DNA of 62,899 nucleotides from Muribaculaceae bacterium (GTDB lineage: Bacteria; Bacteroidota; Bacteroidia; Bacteroidales; Muribaculaceae). The notes below the pieces were generated by a model. That model was not told where the DNA came from. It was given only the letters and a program-made list of their open reading frames with translations, and searched no databases. The position numbers were made by a program, and so were the translations under genes. Location of the stretch: NCBI GenBank assembly GCA_017621225.1, contig JAGATN010000020.1, forward strand, positions 1 through 62,899. Reading direction: 5' to 3'. Positions 17,357 through 26,833 of this stretch are shown here, in pieces. Position 1 is the first letter of the stretch. Each line of letters opens with the position of its first letter.

Positions 17357-17520
17357 GAAACTGTTTAAATTTATTTGTCGAAGGAATTGAGATGATTTGT
17401 CAAGTAGATTTTTGATATTTATGAATGAGTTATGGGGTTCCATAATGACTGAATAAATATCAACAAGATGCTGACAAAGACCTCAATGACAAGACAAAAT
17501 CAATTTTTAAACAATTTCTT
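17357..17520. repeat. Palindromic intergenic element, copy 2 (164 bp, complete)
   Basis: The termini are GAAACTGTTTAAA and TTTAAACAATTTCTT. The two halves are imperfect reverse complements along their whole length, sharing blocks TTTGTC, ATTGAG, TTTGTCA, TTGATATTTAT and TTATGG in the same order, around the centre TTATGG-GGTT-CCATAA (17430-17445). As RNA or single-stranded DNA it would fold into one long hairpin. It ends 4 bp from the stop codon of the zinc-ribbon gene. Confidence 0.9.
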
Positions 17521-17524
17521 GGGG

Positions 17525-18289
17525 TTATTCGGTGACGCCGGCCAACTCGGGGTCGATCATGATGCGTCCGCAATATTCGCACACAATGATTTTTTTGTGC
17601 ATCTTGATTTCCATCTGCTTCTGCGGCGGGATTCGGTTGAAGCATCAGCCACAGGCGTTACGCTGTATGTAGACGATGCCGAGGCCGTTGCGCGCGTTCT
17701 TGCGTATGCGCTTGAAGGCGGTGAGGGTGCGCGCGTCGATGCGCGGCTCGATTGCTTTGGCTTGTTCGCGCAGGCGTTCTTCGTCTTGCTTCGTTTCCGA
17801 TACTATTTCGTCGAGTTCCGCTTTTTTGTCGGCCAGGATGTGGTTCTGGTCACAGAGGTTCTCTTCGGTTACGGATATGTCGTGCGTTTTGTTTTCGATG
17901 GCGCGTCCGTATTCGTTGATATGCTTTTCGCAGAGCTCTATTTCGAGGGTCTGGAATTCGATTTCTTTCGACAGAAGGTCAAATTCGCGGTTGTTTCGCA
18001 CGTTGTCGAGCTGAGTCTTGTATTTTTCGATTTTAGTCTGAGCTTCGTTGATCTTCTCTTTTTCAGATACTGACTTTTTGCGAAGTTCTTCGATTTCCAT
18101 CTTGTAATTTTCGATACGCGTGCGAAGCCCTTCGATGTGGTCTTCCAAATCTCTTACTTCAAGGGGCAGCTCGCCTCTTACGGTTTTGATTCGGTCGATT
18201 TGCGAAAGGAGCGTCTGGAGCTCGTAGAGCGACTTTAGGCGCGACTCCACTGATAGAGTCTGGTCTGATTTATTGTCATTATTAGCCAT
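17525..18289 (-). pseudogene. Coiled-coil/C4 zinc-ribbon protein interrupted by one in-frame TGA
   Basis: The first 214 codons encode a long coiled coil (LSQIDRIKTVRGELPLEVRDLE... to KRIRKNARNGLGIVYIQRNACG) typical of the zinc-ribbon family (DUF164/C4-type) next to Nif3. The frame then meets TGA at 17645-17647. It continues without any shift for another 39 codons (CFNRIPPQKQMEIKMHKK...VCEYCGRIMIDPELAGVTE) to TAA at 17525. The TGA stands where relatives, as I recall them, carry the second Gly of CGGC, the first zinc knuckle, so the truncated form would lose the metal site. GGA to TGA is one base change. Either a recent nonsense mutation, a sequence error, or readthrough. It starts 5 bp after nif3 ends. 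Confidence 0.85.
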
Positions 18290-18294
18290 AATTG

Positions 18295-19392
18295 CTACAA
18301 GTAAATTATAGGGTTTGACTCTGCTTTAGAGTATCGGACTGCAAAGTTAGGAAAAATTTCTGTAATAGTGCGATAAAAAATGTCTTTAGAGCATTGTTCC
18401 GATTCAAAATGTCCGATGTCGACTATCAGTATGCGCGAGGCATAATCTACGAAATCGTGATATTTTGTGTCGGAAGTTATGAATGCCTGGGCACCTGAAT
18501 GTATGGCTTGCTTTAGCAGAAACGAGCCTGATCCGCCGCAAACGGCCACCCTGCTTATCGGTATGTCGGCCGGATAGTCGGAGCATCGGGTTATGGGCGA
18601 CCCGAACGCTTCCTTCACTTTTGCAGCAAGTTCGTTGCGCCTTAGCGCGACGGGGAGCTTGCCTATTATTCCCGACCCAAGGGTGGGGATGGCGTTGTCG
18701 ATGCGTACGAATTCATAGGCCGGCACTTCGTAAGGATGCGTAAGCAGCAATGCTTCCTCCACTTTGTGCTTGAGCCAAGCCGGCAGCATCACTTCGAGGC
18801 GCGTTTCGGGCTCGATGTGAAATTCGTATTCGGCTCCGATGAACGGCTTCGACCCTTTTAGCGGTCGATACGAGCCGTTGCCTTGCGCCGTGAAGCTGCA
18901 TGAATCGTAATTGCCCATTCGTCCGGCGCCGGCATCGAATAGTGCCAGTCGCACTCGCTCGAGGTGGTCGTGCGGCACGAACGTGGTGAGCTTGAGCAGC
19001 CGTCCTTCCATCGGTTCGAGCACTCGCCATGACGACAGCCCCAGTTTCCGGGCCATTTCGTGCGACACTCCTCCGGCGGCGTTGTCCATCGACGTGTGCG
19101 ATGAGTATATCGATATTCCGGCGGCTATGGCATTCATTACAGATGCCTCTATGGCCGATGAGCCGGTGAGGCGCTTCAGCCCGTGGAATATCAACGGATG
19201 ATGCGATATTATCAGATTGTATCCGAGGCTTATCGCTTCGTCGACTATGGCGGGAGTCACGTCGACGCAAAGCAGCACTCCCGTGCACTCGGAAGCGCGC
19301 GACCCTACTTGCAGGCCTGAATTGTCGTAATCTTCCTGCAAGGGGGTCGGTGCTTTTGATTCTATTGCCGATATAATGTCGCCTATGAGCAT
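18295..19392 (-). CDS. Nif3-like dinuclear metal-centre protein (YbgI/DUF34 family)
   Basis: A 365-residue member of the Nif3/NGG1p-interacting family, which forms a toroidal hexamer with a two-metal site. Metal-ligand stretches are visible: SHHPLIFHG (near residue 62), SHTSMD (near 97) and the C-terminal GHFESEQ. The middle (about residues 125-230) is the PII-like insert of the long bacterial form. A GTP cyclohydrolase-like role has been proposed but is not settled. It lies between aspS (15 bp) and the zinc-ribbon gene (5 bp), the frequent Bacteroidetes pairing. Confidence 0.92.
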   Translation of the reverse strand: MLIGDIISAIESKAPTPLQEDYDNSGLQVGSRASECTGVLLCVDVTPAIVDEAISLGYNLIISHHPLIFHGLKRLTGSSAIEASVMNAIAAGISIYSSHTSMDNAAGGVSHEMARKLGLSSWRVLEPMEGRLLKLTTFVPHDHLERVRLALFDAGAGRMGNYDSCSFTAQGNGSYRPLKGSKPFIGAEYEFHIEPETRLEVMLPAWLKHKVEEALLLTHPYEVPAYEFVRIDNAIPTLGSGIIGKLPVALRRNELAAKVKEAFGSPITRCSDYPADIPISRVAVCGGSGSFLLKQAIHSGAQAFITSDTKYHDFVDYASRILIVDIGHFESEQCSKDIFYRTITEIFPNFAVRYSKAESNPIIYL

Positions 19393-19407
19393 ATGGCGTA
19401 TTTTAAG

Positions 19408-21174
19408 TTATGCTTTGGGTTGTTCGGGCAGCGCTATCTCGATTGACAGTTCTTTGAGCTGGCTGTCGTCGATTTCCGACGGTGCATCGATCATCATGTC
19501 GCGTCCCGAGTTGTTTTTCGGGAAGGCTATCACGTCGCGTATCGAATCGAGGCCGGCCAATATCGACACGAAGCGGTCGAAACCGAAAGCGAGACCTCCG
19601 TGGGGCGGCGCGCCGAACTTGAATGCATTCATCAGGAAGCCGAACTTGTATTGAGCTTCCTCTTCGCCGAGGCCGAGCAGTCTGAACATCTTGTCCTGCA
19701 ACCGGGCATCGTGTATTCTTATGCTACCGCCTCCGAGCTCGTTGCCGTTCACCACCATGTCGTAAGCGGTGGCGCGCACCGAACCGGTGTCGGAGTCGAG
19801 CAGATGGATGTCGTCGGGGTTGGGCGAGGTGAAGGGGTGGTGCATGGCGTAGTAGCGTTGCGTTTCGTCATCCCATTCAAACAGCGGGAAGTCGATTACC
19901 CACAAGCAAGAGAATTTCTGCGGGTCGCGCAATCCGAGCTGCGAACCCATCTCCAGACGCAATTCGCATAGCTGCTTGCGCGTTTTCATCGTTTCGCCGG
20001 CGAGTATGAGCATAAGGTCGCCCGGTTTTGCTCCGGCGCGGTCGATCCATTTGCGTATGTCGTCGTCGGAATAGAATTTTCCTACCGAGCTCTTTATCGA
20101 GCCGTCGGCTTCAACCTTCACCCACATCATGCCTTTAGCGCCCACCTGCGGACGTTTAACGAAGTCGGTGAGCTTGTCGAGCTGCTTGCGGGTGTATTCG
20201 GCGCATCCGGGAGCCACGATTGCTCCGACGTATTGGGCATCGTCCATTACGGAAAATCCTCGGCCTTCGGTGAGATCCTTCAGCTCTACGAATTCCATTC
20301 CGAAACGGGTGTCGGGCTTGTCGCTACCGTAAAGTCGCATTGCGTCGGCCCAGGTCATACGGGGGAACGGATCGGTAAAGTCGATGTTTTTCACATATTT
20401 GAATATGTGTTTTACCAATCCTTCAAACATTTGCAGCACATCTTCTTGCTCTACGAACGACATTTCGCAGTCAATCTGAGTGAATTCGGGCTGGCGGTCG
20501 GCTCTGAGGTCTTCGTCGCGGAAGCATTTCACTATCTGGAAGTAGCGGTCGAATCCGCTGACCATTAGCAACTGCTTGAACGTTTGCGGCGACTGGGGCA
20601 ACGCATAAAATTCGCCGGGATTCATTCGCGAGGGTACGACGAAATCGCGCGCGCCTTCGGGAGTCGATTTTATGAGAACCGGGGTTTCGACTTCGATGAA
20701 GCCCTTGTCGTCGAGGTATCGGCGTATCTCGAATGCCATTTTGTGACGAAGCTCGAGGTTGCGGCGCACGCAGTTGCGGCGCAGGTCAAGATATCTGTAA
20801 CGCATTCGCAGGTCGTCGCCACCGTCGGTGTCGTCCTCGATGGTGAAAGGCGGCACTTCGCTCTTATTCAGCACCTTCATCTCCGATGCTATTATTTCGA
20901 TGTCGCCTGTGGGTATGTCGTGGTTCTTGTTGTAACGTTCGGCTACCAAGCCTTTTATTTGCAGCACGTATTCGCGCCCCAACTTGTTTGCTGCCTCGCA
21001 AAGCGCGGGATCGGAATCGATGTTAAACACAATTTGTGTAATGCCGTATCGGTCGCGAAGGTCAACGAACGTCATGCCGCCCATTTTGCGGGTTCGTTGC
21101 ACCCAGCCGGCCAATGTCACGGTTTTGCCGGCATCGCTTAAGCGGAGTTCACCGCAAGTGTTAGTTCTGAACAT
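19408..21174 (-). CDS. aspS: Aspartyl-tRNA synthetase
   Basis: A 588-residue class II synthetase, bacterial type with N-terminal OB fold ([22 protein letters not shown]), motif 2 [18 protein letters not shown], the bacterial GAD insert in the middle, and motif 3 GLAFGFDRF near the C-terminus. Charges tRNA-Asp in the cytoplasm. Same strand and 15 bp from nif3. The upstream gap to cdaA contains repeat copy 3, so its promoter must lie in or beside that element or in the roughly 60 bp next to the start. Confidence 0.97.
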   Translation of the reverse strand: MFRTNTCGELRLSDAGKTVTLAGWVQRTRKMGGMTFVDLRDRYGITQIVFNIDSDPALCEAANKLGREYVLQIKGLVAERYNKNHDIPTGDIEIIASEMKVLNKSEVPPFTIEDDTDGGDDLRMRYRYLDLRRNCVRRNLELRHKMAFEIRRYLDDKGFIEVETPVLIKSTPEGARDFVVPSRMNPGEFYALPQSPQTFKQLLMVSGFDRYFQIVKCFRDEDLRADRQPEFTQIDCEMSFVEQEDVLQMFEGLVKHIFKYVKNIDFTDPFPRMTWADAMRLYGSDKPDTRFGMEFVELKDLTEGRGFSVMDDAQYVGAIVAPGCAEYTRKQLDKLTDFVKRPQVGAKGMMWVKVEADGSIKSSVGKFYSDDDIRKWIDRAGAKPGDLMLILAGETMKTRKQLCELRLEMGSQLGLRDPQKFSCLWVIDFPLFEWDDETQRYYAMHHPFTSPNPDDIHLLDSDTGSVRATAYDMVVNGNELGGGSIRIHDARLQDKMFRLLGLGEEEAQYKFGFLMNAFKFGAPPHGGLAFGFDRFVSILAGLDSIRDVIAFPKNNSGRDMMIDAPSEIDDSQLKELSIEIALPEQPKA

Positions 21175-21234
21175 ATATGTTTTTGATAGTTAATTTCTAC
21201 GGCGAAATTACAAAATTCCCTCCACATAACCCTA

Positions 21235-21400
21235 AGAAACTGTTTAAAAATTGATTTTGTCTTGTCATTGAGGTCTTTGTCAGCATCTTGTTGATATTTA
21301 TTCAGTTATTATGGAACCCCATAACTCCTTCATAAATATCAAAAATCTACTTGACAAATCTTCTCAATTCCTTCGACAAATAAATTTAAAACAGTTTCTA
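21235..21400. repeat. Palindromic intergenic element, copy 3 (about 166 bp, opposite orientation)
   Basis: Reverse complement of copies 1 and 2, with termini AGAAACTGTTTAAA and TTTAAAACAGTTTCT and the central hairpin at 21309-21324. It lies between cdaA and aspS. Relative to the other copies one extra T-T-A change is seen beside the centre, and the inverted termini are cleaner here than in copy 2. The flanks (CCTA and TAAAG) give at most a TA-type duplication, not a clear longer target-site repeat. Confidence 0.9.
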
Positions 21401-21451
21401 AAGATGAGCATATTTTTGATAAGTAAGCGAGTAGTGGAGGCGAACATACTC

Positions 21452-22228
21452 TTATTCGTTGTGGAACACTGACGACAGCCGGTGCTCAAGCTCGGTGGTG
21501 GTGAGGCGCGTCGAGAGGGTGCCGCGATGGGCCACCGATATGTTGCCCGTTTCTTCCGACACCACGATGGCGAATGCGTCGGTGGCCTGCGAAATGCCGA
21601 GCGCCGAGCGGTGTCGAAGTCCGAGCGCGCGCGGCACGTTGCGGTCGTGGCTCACCGGGAGTATGCATCCGGCCGATTTTATGCGGTCATGCGCCACTAT
21701 CATTGCTCCGTCGTGTAGCGGCGAGTTTTTGAAGAATATGTTTTCGATCAGGCGTGCGTTGATGAGGGCGTCGATTATGTCGCCTGACTTTTCGTAGTTT
21801 TCAAGCGAAATGTCTTGCTCTATTACTATTAAGGCTCCCGTTTTCGTTTTCGACATGCTCATGCATGCATACACTATCGGCAGCACGTATTTTCGCGCGT
21901 CGGCACCTCGGTCGTGCTTGGAATGGTGAAAGAGGTCTTTGAGAAATCGCCATCGCTTATGGTCGCCCAATTCCACAAGGAAGCGTTTTATCTGATCCTG
22001 GAACAGAATTACGAGAACGAGCAGACCGATGCTCATGAATTTGTCGAGTATCGTGCCTATCAGTTTCATTTCAAGAATCTGAGATGCAAAAAGCCATACT
22101 ATTATGAATGCGAGCACGCCGAAGAAAATGTTGATGGTGCCCGATTCCTTCATTATGCGGTAAAGATAGAACAGCAACAGCGCTGCAATGGCTATGTCTA
22201 AGGCATCTTTGAGTCCGAATGCTTCCAT
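21452..22228 (-). CDS. cdaA: Diadenylate cyclase (CdaA-type)
   Basis: A 258-residue membrane enzyme making cyclic di-AMP from two ATP. Three N-terminal membrane helices cover about residues 8-80, then a DisA_N domain with the substrate motifs LHDGAMI and RHRSALGIS and the ending SEETGNISVA. The architecture is that of CdaA rather than DisA. It follows folP by 43 bp on the same strand, a common Bacteroidetes pair. c-di-AMP usually governs potassium and cell-wall homeostasis. Confidence 0.93.
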   Translation of the reverse strand: MEAFGLKDALDIAIAALLLFYLYRIMKESGTINIFFGVLAFIIVWLFASQILEMKLIGTILDKFMSIGLLVLVILFQDQIKRFLVELGDHKRWRFLKDLFHHSKHDRGADARKYVLPIVYACMSMSKTKTGALIVIEQDISLENYEKSGDIIDALINARLIENIFFKNSPLHDGAMIVAHDRIKSAGCILPVSHDRNVPRALGLRHRSALGISQATDAFAIVVSEETGNISVAHRGTLSTRLTTTELEHRLSSVFHNE

Positions 22229-22271
22229 ATGGGGTAGGTGGTTGGGGTTATGTGGTGACTGTATATGGGTT

Positions 22272-23141
22272 TCATAAAGTGATGCTGTCGGCGCCTCCGG
22301 CCGTGAGCCCGCACAGCTTTACGGCTTCGGCGGCTTGCCGCACGTCATGGACGCGCAATATCGCGGCGCCCTCCATCAGGGCTATGGTGTTGACTACGGT
22401 GGTGCCGTTGAGCGCCTGCGACGCATCGATGCCGAGAGCGCGCGTTATCATCGATTTTCGCGACATGCCCACGAGCAACGGCTTGTGGAGCACGTCGGTG
22501 AACAGCGACAGATTTTTCAGCAACTCGTAGTTTTGCTCGAGGGTCTTTGCGAACCCGAAACCGGGGTCGACTATCACGTCGGCCACTCCGAGCAATGACA
22601 ATTCGTCGACTTTCTCGGTCAGCCGGGCTATTACTTCGGCTGTCACGTTGACGTAATCGGTCATTGTCGACATAGAAGCCGGCGTGCCGCGCATGTGCAT
22701 CAGTATGTATGGCGCTTTCAACCGGGCTACCGTGCCGAACATATTAGGGTCGAGGTCGCCTCCCGAAATGTCGTTTACTATGTCGGCGCCGCACTCCGAA
22801 ACGGCGTACTCTGCCACGTCGGCCCTGAACGTATCGACCGAAACGGGTATCGACGGCGATACTCTGCGAATGGCTTTGATGCCGGTGGCTATGCGCTCTT
22901 TTTCGACTTCGGGTGGCACGTCGTCGGCTCCCGGGCGCGACGAATATCCGCCAATGTCGAGCATGTCGGCCCCCTCGTCGATCATTTTGGCCGCTCTCGC
23001 TTCGATGTCGTCGCTGTCGACGGTGCGCGATCCGGCGAAAAATGAGTCGGGAGTCACGTTTATGATTCCCATGACCTGCGGCCTGTTGCATTCGAGTAGC
23101 CGGCCATGCAGGTTTAGCGAAAAGGGCTTGAATCGTTCCAT
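22272..23141 (-). CDS. folP: Dihydropteroate synthase
   Basis: A 289-residue TIM-barrel enzyme that joins p-aminobenzoate to the pterin pyrophosphate in folate synthesis, the sulfonamide target. Signatures: MGIINVTPDSFF near residue 24, DIGGYSSRPGAD (pterin-binding), DIVNDISGGD, DPGFGFAKT and the final VHDVRQAAEAVK. Complete length and motifs. Leader of the folP-cdaA pair; a TAAATTTG box lies upstream at 23205-23212 on the minus strand. Confidence 0.96.
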   Translation of the reverse strand: MERFKPFSLNLHGRLLECNRPQVMGIINVTPDSFFAGSRTVDSDDIEARAAKMIDEGADMLDIGGYSSRPGADDVPPEVEKERIATGIKAIRRVSPSIPVSVDTFRADVAEYAVSECGADIVNDISGGDLDPNMFGTVARLKAPYILMHMRGTPASMSTMTDYVNVTAEVIARLTEKVDELSLLGVADVIVDPGFGFAKTLEQNYELLKNLSLFTDVLHKPLLVGMSRKSMITRALGIDASQALNGTTVVNTIALMEGAAILRVHDVRQAAEAVKLCGLTAGGADSITL

Positions 23142-23324
23142 GTTCGTTTAGTCGGGTTGTTTCGTCGTACAAACTGCGAATATAATCACTATTGGCGTTA
23201 ATTGCAAATTTAAATTTTTGCTCCGCAGACGGCGTTTTGCGTTTGTCGAGGGCGAGACGGGTTGAAAATGAGTCGGTTGAATTTTTTAATTATTATAGGC
23301 GTGGCAAGTTAGCGTTTTTTTGCC

Positions 23325-23332
23325 TATATTTG
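23325..23332 (+). promoter_or_regulatory. -7 box of the MATE exporter gene
   Basis: TATATTTG matches TAnnTTTG and lies 16 nt before the start codon. No clear -33 TTTG at 19-20 nt. Confidence 0.5.
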
Positions 23333-23348
23333 TAATGATTTAAATTTT

Positions 23349-24734
23349 ATGAAAACGAAAGTCAACGGAAATCTGAAGGAACTCGAAACGGGCAAGTTGG
23401 GTCGCCTGCTTTGGGATTATAGTCTGCCGGCAGTGGTGGGTATGGTGGTGATGTCGCTTTACAATGTTATCGACCGCATATTCATCGGTCAGGGTGTCGG
23501 CACCGAGGCCATAGCCGGCTTGGCCATAACGTTTCCGGTGATGAACGTCGGCGCGGCATTGGGAGTGCTCATCGGCGCGGGCGCGTCGGCGCGAGTGTCG
23601 ATAATGCTTGGAGCCAAAGATCATCGCGGCGCGGAGATGGTGTTGGGCAACTCGTTGGTGCTTATAATAATTAACGCAATAATATATATGTCGCTGTTCG
23701 CGATATTTCTTGACGACATATTGTTGGCGTTCGGAGCCAGCGCGGCCACGCTGCCTTATGCGCATGACTTCATACTCTACATATTGCCGGGTATGCTCAT
23801 GATGAACATAGCCTTTAGCTTCAATAATATAATGAGGGCTTCGGGCTATCCGGTAAGGGCAATGATTACCATGTTCATAGGAGCGGGAGCCAATGTGGTG
23901 CTTGCGCCGATATTCATATTTTTGCTTGACTGGGGCATAAAGGGCGCGGCCATAGCCACCGACATATCAATGACCTTTTCGACCTGCTTCGTGATAGGCC
24001 ATTTTTTCAACGAAAAGAGTACGCTTCATTTCACTCGCGGCATATACAAGCTCAGATGGCCGATAGTGATAGGCATAGTGAGCATCGGTGCGGCACCGTC
24101 GCTCATCAACCTTGCCGGAAGCGTGATAAATGTCATAATCAACAGGTCGCTATACCATTACGGCAGCGATACGGCGGTAGCCGCCGCCGGCATATTCACT
24201 ACCTACACGTCGCTGCTTACGATGGTGGTGGTGGGCATATGCCAGGGCATGCAGCCCATCATAGGCTATAATTATGGTGCCGGCAGGCTCGACCGTCTTA
24301 AGAGCGCCTACTGGCTTGCCGTGGTGTGGGCCACGGCCATATGCACGTTTGGCTGCGCGTTCGGATTGCTGTTCCCCCGGCTCATTGCGCGCGCATTTAC
24401 TGTTGACGTCGATTTGATCGAAGCCATCGCAAAGTCGCTGTCACTGTCGTTGCTGGCCTTCTGGGTAGTGGGCTTTCAGATCATTTCGACCACGTTTTTC
24501 CAGTCGATCGGCAAGGCGGGCAAGTCGATATTCCTTAGTCTTACCCGTCAGGTGCTGTTTCTGATACCGTTGCTGCTCATCCTTCCGCGACAACTGGGCC
24601 TCGACGGGGTGTGGCTGTCGTTTCCGTCGAGCGACATACTGGCCACGGTGGTCACGTCGCTCATGATATGGTGGCAGTTCAAACAATTGAACCACGTGTC
24701 GGAGGAGAGAATGAAAGATGTGATTATGCCGTGA
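23349..24734 (+). CDS. MATE-family efflux transporter
   Basis: A 461-residue inner-membrane protein with about 12 hydrophobic helices in two homologous halves. The MatE pattern is seen in LLWDYSLPAVVGMVVMSLYNVIDRIFIGQGVG at the start of the first half, and in GICQGMQPIIGYNYGAGRLDRLK in the second half. Sodium- or proton-driven export of drugs or metabolites; the substrate cannot be read from sequence. Stands alone, divergent from folP. Confidence 0.93.
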   Translation: MKTKVNGNLKELETGKLGRLLWDYSLPAVVGMVVMSLYNVIDRIFIGQGVGTEAIAGLAITFPVMNVGAALGVLIGAGASARVSIMLGAKDHRGAEMVLGNSLVLIIINAIIYMSLFAIFLDDILLAFGASAATLPYAHDFILYILPGMLMMNIAFSFNNIMRASGYPVRAMITMFIGAGANVVLAPIFIFLLDWGIKGAAIATDISMTFSTCFVIGHFFNEKSTLHFTRGIYKLRWPIVIGIVSIGAAPSLINLAGSVINVIINRSLYHYGSDTAVAAAGIFTTYTSLLTMVVVGICQGMQPIIGYNYGAGRLDRLKSAYWLAVVWATAICTFGCAFGLLFPRLIARAFTVDVDLIEAIAKSLSLSLLAFWVVGFQIISTTFFQSIGKAGKSIFLSLTRQVLFLIPLLLILPRQLGLDGVWLSFPSSDILATVVTSLMIWWQFKQLNHVSEERMKDVIMP

Positions 24735-24800
24735 AAAAGCTCATAAACGATGCAAATAATATGCTTTATAACATAATTTGACATTAATTTAATAAAAAAA

Positions 24801-24831
24801 TTGCACAACAGCGATTTTTTGCATACATTCG
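24801..24831 (+). promoter_or_regulatory. Promoter of the glycogen cluster
   Basis: TTG at 24801-24803, a 20-nt spacer, then TACATTCG (one mismatch to TAnnTTTG). Predicted start near 24838, with a leader of about 38 nt to the debranching enzyme gene. Confidence 0.6.
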
Positions 24832-24875
24832 TCACTTAAAGAAAAAACATTGAATTATATAAATATAAATCAGCC

Positions 24876-26819
24876 ATGAGTTACCTGAAATTTGATAAAA
24901 ACCTTATGATTAATCTCGAGCAATCTCTGATGAAAGAGATGCTTCGTACTAATCAGGCCGGTGCTTATCACTGTACTTCGGTGGTGGACTGCAATACGCG
25001 CAAGCAGCATGGTTTATTGGTAATTCCTATCCCTGAGATGGGAAATACGTCCCATGTGCTGCTTTCATCACTCGACGTTACCGTAATACAACACGGCGCA
25101 CCTTTTAATCTCGGGCTACACCGTTACAGCGGTGGAGTGTATAGTCCGAACGGCCACAAGTATATTCGCGAATTCGATTGCGAAAGCGTGCCTCGTACCA
25201 CTTACCGCGTGGGAGGTGTGATTCTTACCAAGGAAAAGATTTTCATATCTCACGAAAACAGAATCTTGATTCGTTACACTCTCGTCGAGGCTCATTCGCC
25301 CACAACGTTGCGTTTCCGCCCTATGCTTGCATTCAGGGAGGCCAATGCCCTTTGTGTGGCCAACGACGCTCTCAACACCAACTGTCCGGAAGTGCCTAAC
25401 GGAGTGTCATGCTGTATGTATAATGGATATCCTTCGTTGTACATGCAGTTCAATCATAAGCCCGCGTGGGTTTATGACCCCCATTGGTATAAGGGATTTG
25501 AATATCTCAAGGATCTGGAACGCGGAGTGCCGTATACCGAGGATCTTTGGGTGCCCGGATATTTCGAATTGCCAATAAAGAAGGGCGAATCGATAATATT
25601 CTCGGCCGGCATATCGGAAGCAGCTCCGAGAATGCTTACCAAGATGTATGAAAACGAAATAGCATCGCGCACGTGCCGCACGAGCTTCTTCAACTGCCTT
25701 AAAAATGCAGCCAAGCAGTGTTATCTGAGAGATAAGGACGGCATGTTCCTGCTGTCGGGCTATCCGTGGGGCAAGGTGCTTGCCCGCAATACGTTTATGG
25801 CATTGCCGGGAGCTACCATAGCCATAAACCACAAGGATGACTACAATGCAGTGATGGAAACGGCTCGTCACGCACTGGTTCATTTTATGAACACCGGCGA
25901 GTTGAGTCCGCGCATTCACGGCATAGACCTCCCAGACATCCCGTTGTGGTGCATGTGGGCGTTGCAGCAGTATGCCAAGGCTTACGGCGCGGAGGAAACA
26001 CGCGAACGGTACTTGCCTTTCATCCGCGAGATAATCGGATATATCATCGAAAACCGTCACCCCAATCTTCGTCTCGAAGACAACGGCTTGCTTTACACCA
26101 TAGGCACGTCGATACCGGTTTCGTGGATGAATGCCTCGCAAAACGGACATCCGTTGATACCTCGCACGGGATATCTGGTAGAGTTCAATGCGTTGTGGTA
26201 CAATGCCCTGATGTTTGCCGCAAATCTCGTGTCGGAGCAGCCTGACGAGGCGGCCAACCGCGAAAAGTGGCTCGGCATCGCCGAAAAGCTGAAGGGAGCG
26301 TTTGTCGATACGTTCCTCAACGGATACGGATATCTGTACGATTATGTCAACGGCACGTATGCCGACCCGTCGGTACGACCCAACATGGCCGTCGCCATAG
26401 GCCTCGATTACTCTCCGCTCGACCGTCGCCAGCGCAAAGGCGTGCTCGACGTAGTTACCCGCGAACTTCTCACGCCAAAAGGCTTGCGCACGTTGTCGCC
26501 CAAGAGCTTCGGCTATCGTCCGTTCTATCTCGGATCGCCCGAAGAACGCGAGATTGCCCTGCATAACGGTCCGGCCCGTCCGTGGCTGTTCGGCTTCTAC
26601 GCCGATGCATATCTGCGCGTGTTCGGCATGAGCGGCGTTAGCTACATTGACCGCATGCTCATAGGCTACGAAGACGAGATGACGCAGGGCTGCATCGGAT
26701 CGTTGTCGCAGCTCTACGACGGCAATCCGCCATTCAGCGGCCGAGGCGCCATAAGCCACGTGACCAACGTGGCCGAAATACTTCGCACCATTACAACACT
26801 TAAAAAGTTTAACGTATAA
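24876..26819 (+). CDS. Glycogen debranching enzyme (amylo-alpha-1,6-glucosidase)
   Basis: A 647-residue cytoplasmic protein with an N-terminal GDE_N beta domain (about 20-250) and a C-terminal (alpha/alpha)6 GDE_C catalytic domain (about 270-640; GYPWGKVLARNTFMALPG and the final PWLFGFYADAYLRVFG). It removes the alpha-1,6 branch points of glycogen. First gene of a three-gene plus-strand cluster with a GT4 (14 bp) and a GH57 protein (48 bp), the usual Bacteroidetes glycogen cluster. No signal peptide, as expected for intracellular storage. Confidence 0.93.
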   Translation: MSYLKFDKNLMINLEQSLMKEMLRTNQAGAYHCTSVVDCNTRKQHGLLVIPIPEMGNTSHVLLSSLDVTVIQHGAPFNLGLHRYSGGVYSPNGHKYIREFDCESVPRTTYRVGGVILTKEKIFISHENRILIRYTLVEAHSPTTLRFRPMLAFREANALCVANDALNTNCPEVPNGVSCCMYNGYPSLYMQFNHKPAWVYDPHWYKGFEYLKDLERGVPYTEDLWVPGYFELPIKKGESIIFSAGISEAAPRMLTKMYENEIASRTCRTSFFNCLKNAAKQCYLRDKDGMFLLSGYPWGKVLARNTFMALPGATIAINHKDDYNAVMETARHALVHFMNTGELSPRIHGIDLPDIPLWCMWALQQYAKAYGAEETRERYLPFIREIIGYIIENRHPNLRLEDNGLLYTIGTSIPVSWMNASQNGHPLIPRTGYLVEFNALWYNALMFAANLVSEQPDEAANREKWLGIAEKLKGAFVDTFLNGYGYLYDYVNGTYADPSVRPNMAVAIGLDYSPLDRRQRKGVLDVVTRELLTPKGLRTLSPKSFGYRPFYLGSPEEREIALHNGPARPWLFGFYADAYLRVFGMSGVSYIDRMLIGYEDEMTQGCIGSLSQLYDGNPPFSGRGAISHVTNVAEILRTITTLKKFNV

Positions 26820-26833
26820 AATCTCCACACTCT

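Noticed and set aside
17645-17647. Selenocysteine codon in the zinc-ribbon gene
   Set aside because: The aligned residue in relatives is, as I recall, Gly rather than Cys, and the hairpin after TGA lacks the usual bSECIS loop features. Kept as a lower-probability option in the finding, not called as a feature.
21235-21400. Insertion sequence carrying its own transposase
   Set aside because: The element is only about 165 bp with no ORF; nothing in the window encodes a transposase.
25407-26828. 473-codon open frame antisense to the debranching enzyme
   Set aside because: Codon pattern is the mirror of the real gene, with runs of Val/His/Arg and no recognisable domain; the plus-strand GDE protein is unmistakable.
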